Source: Lamellibrachia satsuma
Lineage: Eukaryota > Annelida > Polychaeta > Sabellida > Siboglinidae
Assembly: GCA_033239005.1 (NCBI GenBank)
Contig: BSQZ01000004.1
Location: forward strand, 14,479,507 to 14,543,506
Reading direction: 5' to 3'
DNA length: 64,000 nucleotides
Shown here: positions 60,663 to 64,000 of the stretch, piece by piece
How the letters are laid out: each line of letters opens with the position of its first letter
Numbering within the stretch: the first letter of the stretch is position 1
Notes under the pieces: model-generated
The model's input: only the letters and a program-made list of their open reading frames with translations
The model's database searches: none
Told to the model about the DNA's origin: nothing
Position numbers and translations under genes: made by a program

Positions 60663-63366
60663 AAGTCCTGAGGAACCTTAGCTCACAGGTGCAACAAGCC
60701 AGTATCATTAAGCATGATATCATGGACAGGAATGCAGAAGTTGTCAGAGTCAGGGACCACCAAAGCTTTAAAGCAGAAATGCTTGAGATTTTGGCAGTGG
60801 GTAGTTATATTCAATTTACCTATAGTTTCAGACAACGGAGTTCCTTCCAGATTTTGGATGTAGCTACAAAGAAAGCACATTTGCCCAGATTAGGCTGTTT
60901 TAGGAATAAAAATGGCATTCTCTGGTGAAAGAACATTCCTGTGCCCCAACTGTGGTTTCGTCTCCTACCTTGCCCTGTCATATAGTCGATGGGATGTTCC
61001 CTTATATATTTTCCCAATGATCTTATCATCAAGTGTTATTTACAGTGACCAGCATCCTTGAGTGACTCTACTTGGTGTTCTATAGTGAGACATATGCCAA
61101 CAGATTTACATTCCTCCTAGTGTGACGTTCTTTGGCCCTCTGGCTGCAGATCATGAAACTTGATGGGGCCAACAGTTCTTTGCCATCAGCGGCTGGCTAG
61201 ACAGGCTAGTGACAGATGAAATAAATTGTGTCTGTGTTATCCAAAAGCCTGTCCACTGCTCCCTTGATAGAATCTACAGCATACAAGGTGTTGTGTTTTC
61301 TCAGCTTTGATATAAAAGATGAATGAGTCAGTGACAGGGGTGGAGACCCGGGTAATGTATTCATTATTATGAAAGGGGGCATGAAGCCATTATATGTTTA
61401 AGGCACCCCTTGTTGTTTATGTAATGTCTGGCATTTTGTATGTAAGTAATTCACTTCTGCTAAAAAGCTTTATTATGGTTATTGCCGCTTGATGTTACTA
61501 ATTGTAGTCTTCAAAGGAACCGTTTCATTTTGTTATGCTTAAAAATCATAAAGGCTTGTCATTGTCTGTGATTTGAATGCATCTACAAAGATATTCATGT
61601 ATGAAGCAGGTCGGGTGAAACTTACAGGTGATTGATTTAAGTGAGACAGTTTGTAGTTTGTTCAGTGAGTTGTTTGCATGCTTCCTGCTTAATATTTCCT
61701 GTGCATTTTGATGCACATACATAATGCATAATGCCCTCTGCTGGTGGCATGTTTTTTTGCGTGGTTAGTGTACTCTGCAAATAGTCTGTCTGTGTGGCAC
61801 TGGGAAAGCAAGTTCTCTTTCTGGGTTGGACTCTATTCTAATCTTTAATAGCTGGACAGTTGTTATTGGTCAAAGTGGTGTGCACTGTAGTGTGTGACTA
61901 TTGACAACATGTCAGTATTCGTTAGTTCCAGGCTGTAGCACTAACAGCATTCATAAGGATAATTTGGCTAGTAACAGGAATGTGGTTTTTAAATATGTAG
62001 AATAATAATGGTTTTAAGCTATTTGTTTACTCTTGTTTTACAAATTGTACTTGCTGTTCAATTTCGGACAACGGCTGTTTTGTTACTGGGCAACAGATGA
62101 CAGACAACAGTGATTCACCCCATGAATTTGTTTTATGGAGATTTAGAGAAATGATATTTGACTGTGGCATGTAGGTCCCTATACAGCTGGATACCAATTG
62201 AGCTCCGCATATTGTGGGTATTGTGGAGACGGCTACTTAGTGCTAGACCCTTTGTATGTGTTTCTTCTTCTTGTTACTCTCTGCTTTATCCCTCAAGTCC
62301 GGGATGTGGCTGGCACTGATACCAGTCATAGATTTTTTTTTCCTTCCTCGTCACTGATCCCGTTTCACCGCTGTCTCTGCCACCCGTCTCCACTTCCCCC
62401 ATCCCTCGCTCTCATTCCCCTCCCACTCCCACCAAATCTCTTTTCACGCAGTCTTCCCATCTTAGTTTCAGTCTTGAATACCCATAAAAATTCACACAAA
62501 ACTGAAACTTGCTGCTGCCTATATGTGATACATTGACCAGTCTCTTCTGGTGCTCCTTGGTAGATGTCCTTAGTTGATTACTGATCCACATCACTGCCAT
62601 ACCTGGAGCTACTCAACTAGTCTTCAAAGGTTCTTGAGCACATCGCACAGGCAGGGTTTATTGGACTCAGCTTGCTATGGCACCTGACTCACTGCATACT
62701 AGTTGATCTGGAGGTGTTCACGTGGAGAAATATGGGCAATCCACAAATTGTGTGCCATTACAAGTGAAAATTAGATTTTTATATGGAATATCAGTTAAAT
62801 TTGTGGTAAAAATTATGCTAATTAGCGGCAGCAGACTGATTGGCTAATGATACAACGAAAGGGTACATAGTGTCCATAAATGTATGTACAATTTTACTGA
62901 ATATTTTCCTTGTAAATTTAATAAATAAATGAAGGATTCTTTATATTCATGAACAACAACAATAGTAGGCAAACAACAGAAACAGCAATGTCCAACATTA
63001 GGATGGTCAGATTATGGAGCATTTTCTGAAAAATCATCATTGTAAATGCATAAAAATTGGATATGTTAGACGTCATATGGATTTAAATAAATTCATAAAG
63101 GTGCCAACTGGAGCAACTGTCTAACATAATTATGTTTATCGAGGAGCTAAAGCAATGTTGTAGTGGTTGCTAATGGGGAAATTGTGTCTCCATATTGTTG
63201 AACCCGTTGAACTTTGCAGTGTATTCCATATGGACCCTGGGGCAAATAATTTTATAACTGTCTTAGCTGGGCCATGTTTTCCCTCTCCTTCCGGCTGTAG
63301 ATAACCTCTTGGCAGGAAAAACCCAGTGAAATGAAATGAAATGCCCAGCATCCTCCTCTCTGGGTG

Positions 63367-63475
63367 TACCCAGCTGGTTAATGATGTTGGCCAGGTCTAC
63401 CCAGCTGGTTAATGATGTTGGCCAGGTCTACCCAGCTGGTTAAAGATGTTGGCCAGGTCTACCCAGCTGGTTACA
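63367..63475. repeat. 31-bp tandem repeat, ~3.5 copies
   Basis: ACCCAGCTGGTTAATGATGT followed by TGGCCAGGTCT. Copies start at 63368, 63399 and 63430, with a partial fourth (TACCCAGCTGGTTA). Confidence 0.93.
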
Positions 63476-64000
63476 CTTTAAACCTGTTCAAAAGTTGATA
63501 ACTTGAGAGTGTAAAACACATATTCCCATATACCAAACAGATTTTTGGAATTTGACCTTGTATCCCAGTTTAATATGGATTTGCTTCAATGTTAAAATCA
63601 TGATCAAGTACATTTTTTCTTGTGTCCATCATACAAGTGTAAAGTTGAATAACAAACATATAGCAGTCAAAGAGCAAATATGTTTGATACTTGGCAGATT
63701 TGCGACAAAACGTAGCTGATTTTTTAGATGTAGGTATTATGTTTAGTACCCGGGTAGCCTGATAAATGGCGATACTCGATCAGAATAGGAATGCTGTAGT
63801 TAACCAATAAAAAATATATGGCTTTAGACATAGTTTCACCTCAAAAATATGGATTTATACAAAAAAGTGGCAGGTCTGCATGCAGTGACTCTGGTTTTTA
63901 TTTTTTTTCCCAGATTTTGGCTACAACCTGTGTGCCACCTGTCTGTCTTTCCCTGTGTCCAATTGTTCATCGGTCACCAGCCTGTTTGTCTGTCTGTGCC

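Larger units (their letters stand above)
41948..64000 (+). other. Intron 3 of the ADAMTS-like gene (runs off the window)
   Basis: At least 22 kb without a convincing exon on the + strand. Recognisable content is listed separately: an inverted-repeat element, ATTACAATTACA repeat, minisatellites, a LINE fragment (50.5 kb) and a Mutator-like pseudogene (58.2 kb). 46040-48880, 52140-53900, 56800-58200, 59260-60470 and 60670-63360 contain only short frames and no RNA gene or repeat that I could define. If another gene lies here, its exons are too short for me to recognise. Confidence 0.5.

Noticed and set aside
63914..64000. Possible exon 4 after TTTTTTTTCCCAG at the window end
   Set aside because: Phase fits and the frame is open (DFGYNLCATCLSF..), but the peptide does not resemble the expected end of an ADAMTS prodomain or the catalytic domain, and the window stops before a donor can be seen.

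Overview
This is a stretch of animal (metazoan) nuclear DNA, not a prokaryotic or organelle sequence. Evidence: coding exons are split by canonical GT-AG introns up to 16 kb long, non-coding DNA dominates, microsatellites and minisatellites are dense, and there is a CR1-type LINE with a zinc-finger/esterase ORF1. The exact species cannot be read from the sequence. The repeat style (CR1-like LINE, Mutator-like transposase remnants, long TA/GA/CA tracts) fits a marine invertebrate such as a mollusc or other lophotrochozoan, but that is inference.

Layout. 1-2467 is a 37-bp minisatellite array that runs off the left edge and has higher-order structure. 2.7-5.4 kb holds a small 36-bp array, degraded short ORFs, short tandem repeats and a long (TA)n tract. 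About 5.4-9.5 kb is a nearly full-length but dead LINE: ORF1 is intact, while ORF2 has stops, frameshifts and an apparent in-frame deletion of the N-terminal part of the reverse transcriptase. 9.5-20.8 kb is repeat-rich intergenic DNA with several candidate non-autonomous DNA transposons (13356-13858, 14313-14836, 15181-15940, 16225-16363, 18759-19150), a 25-bp minisatellite, and CA, TA, GA and GGCA tracts.

The one host gene I can support starts at about 21.1 kb on the + strand. A GC-rich promoter-like stretch with two inverted CCAAT boxes and a TATA-like box precedes a signal-peptide exon (21160-21280). Exon 2 (25264-25610) and exon 3 (41785-41947) follow, all with compatible splice phases. 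Joined, they encode the signal peptide and most of the prodomain of an ADAMTS-family (or ADAM-like) secreted zinc metalloprotease. The catalytic and thrombospondin exons are not visible and must lie beyond 64 kb or be too short or diverged to see. Introns 1, 2 and at least 22 kb of intron 3 fill the rest of the window.

The introns carry LINE reverse-transcriptase fragments (22.8 kb; 50.6 kb minus), a long-inverted-repeat element (42289-42541), a dispersed ATTACAATTACA-rich family, a broken Mutator-like transposase gene on the minus strand (58.2-59.3 kb), and many minisatellites. A phase-compatible mini-exon with its own stop (30118-30231) could be an alternative terminal exon of the protease gene. 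I saw no tRNA or rRNA gene, CRISPR array or operon-like structure. No clearly new multi-gene system was found; the most interesting items are the candidate truncated protease isoform, the palindromic repeat families and the LINE deletion derivative.
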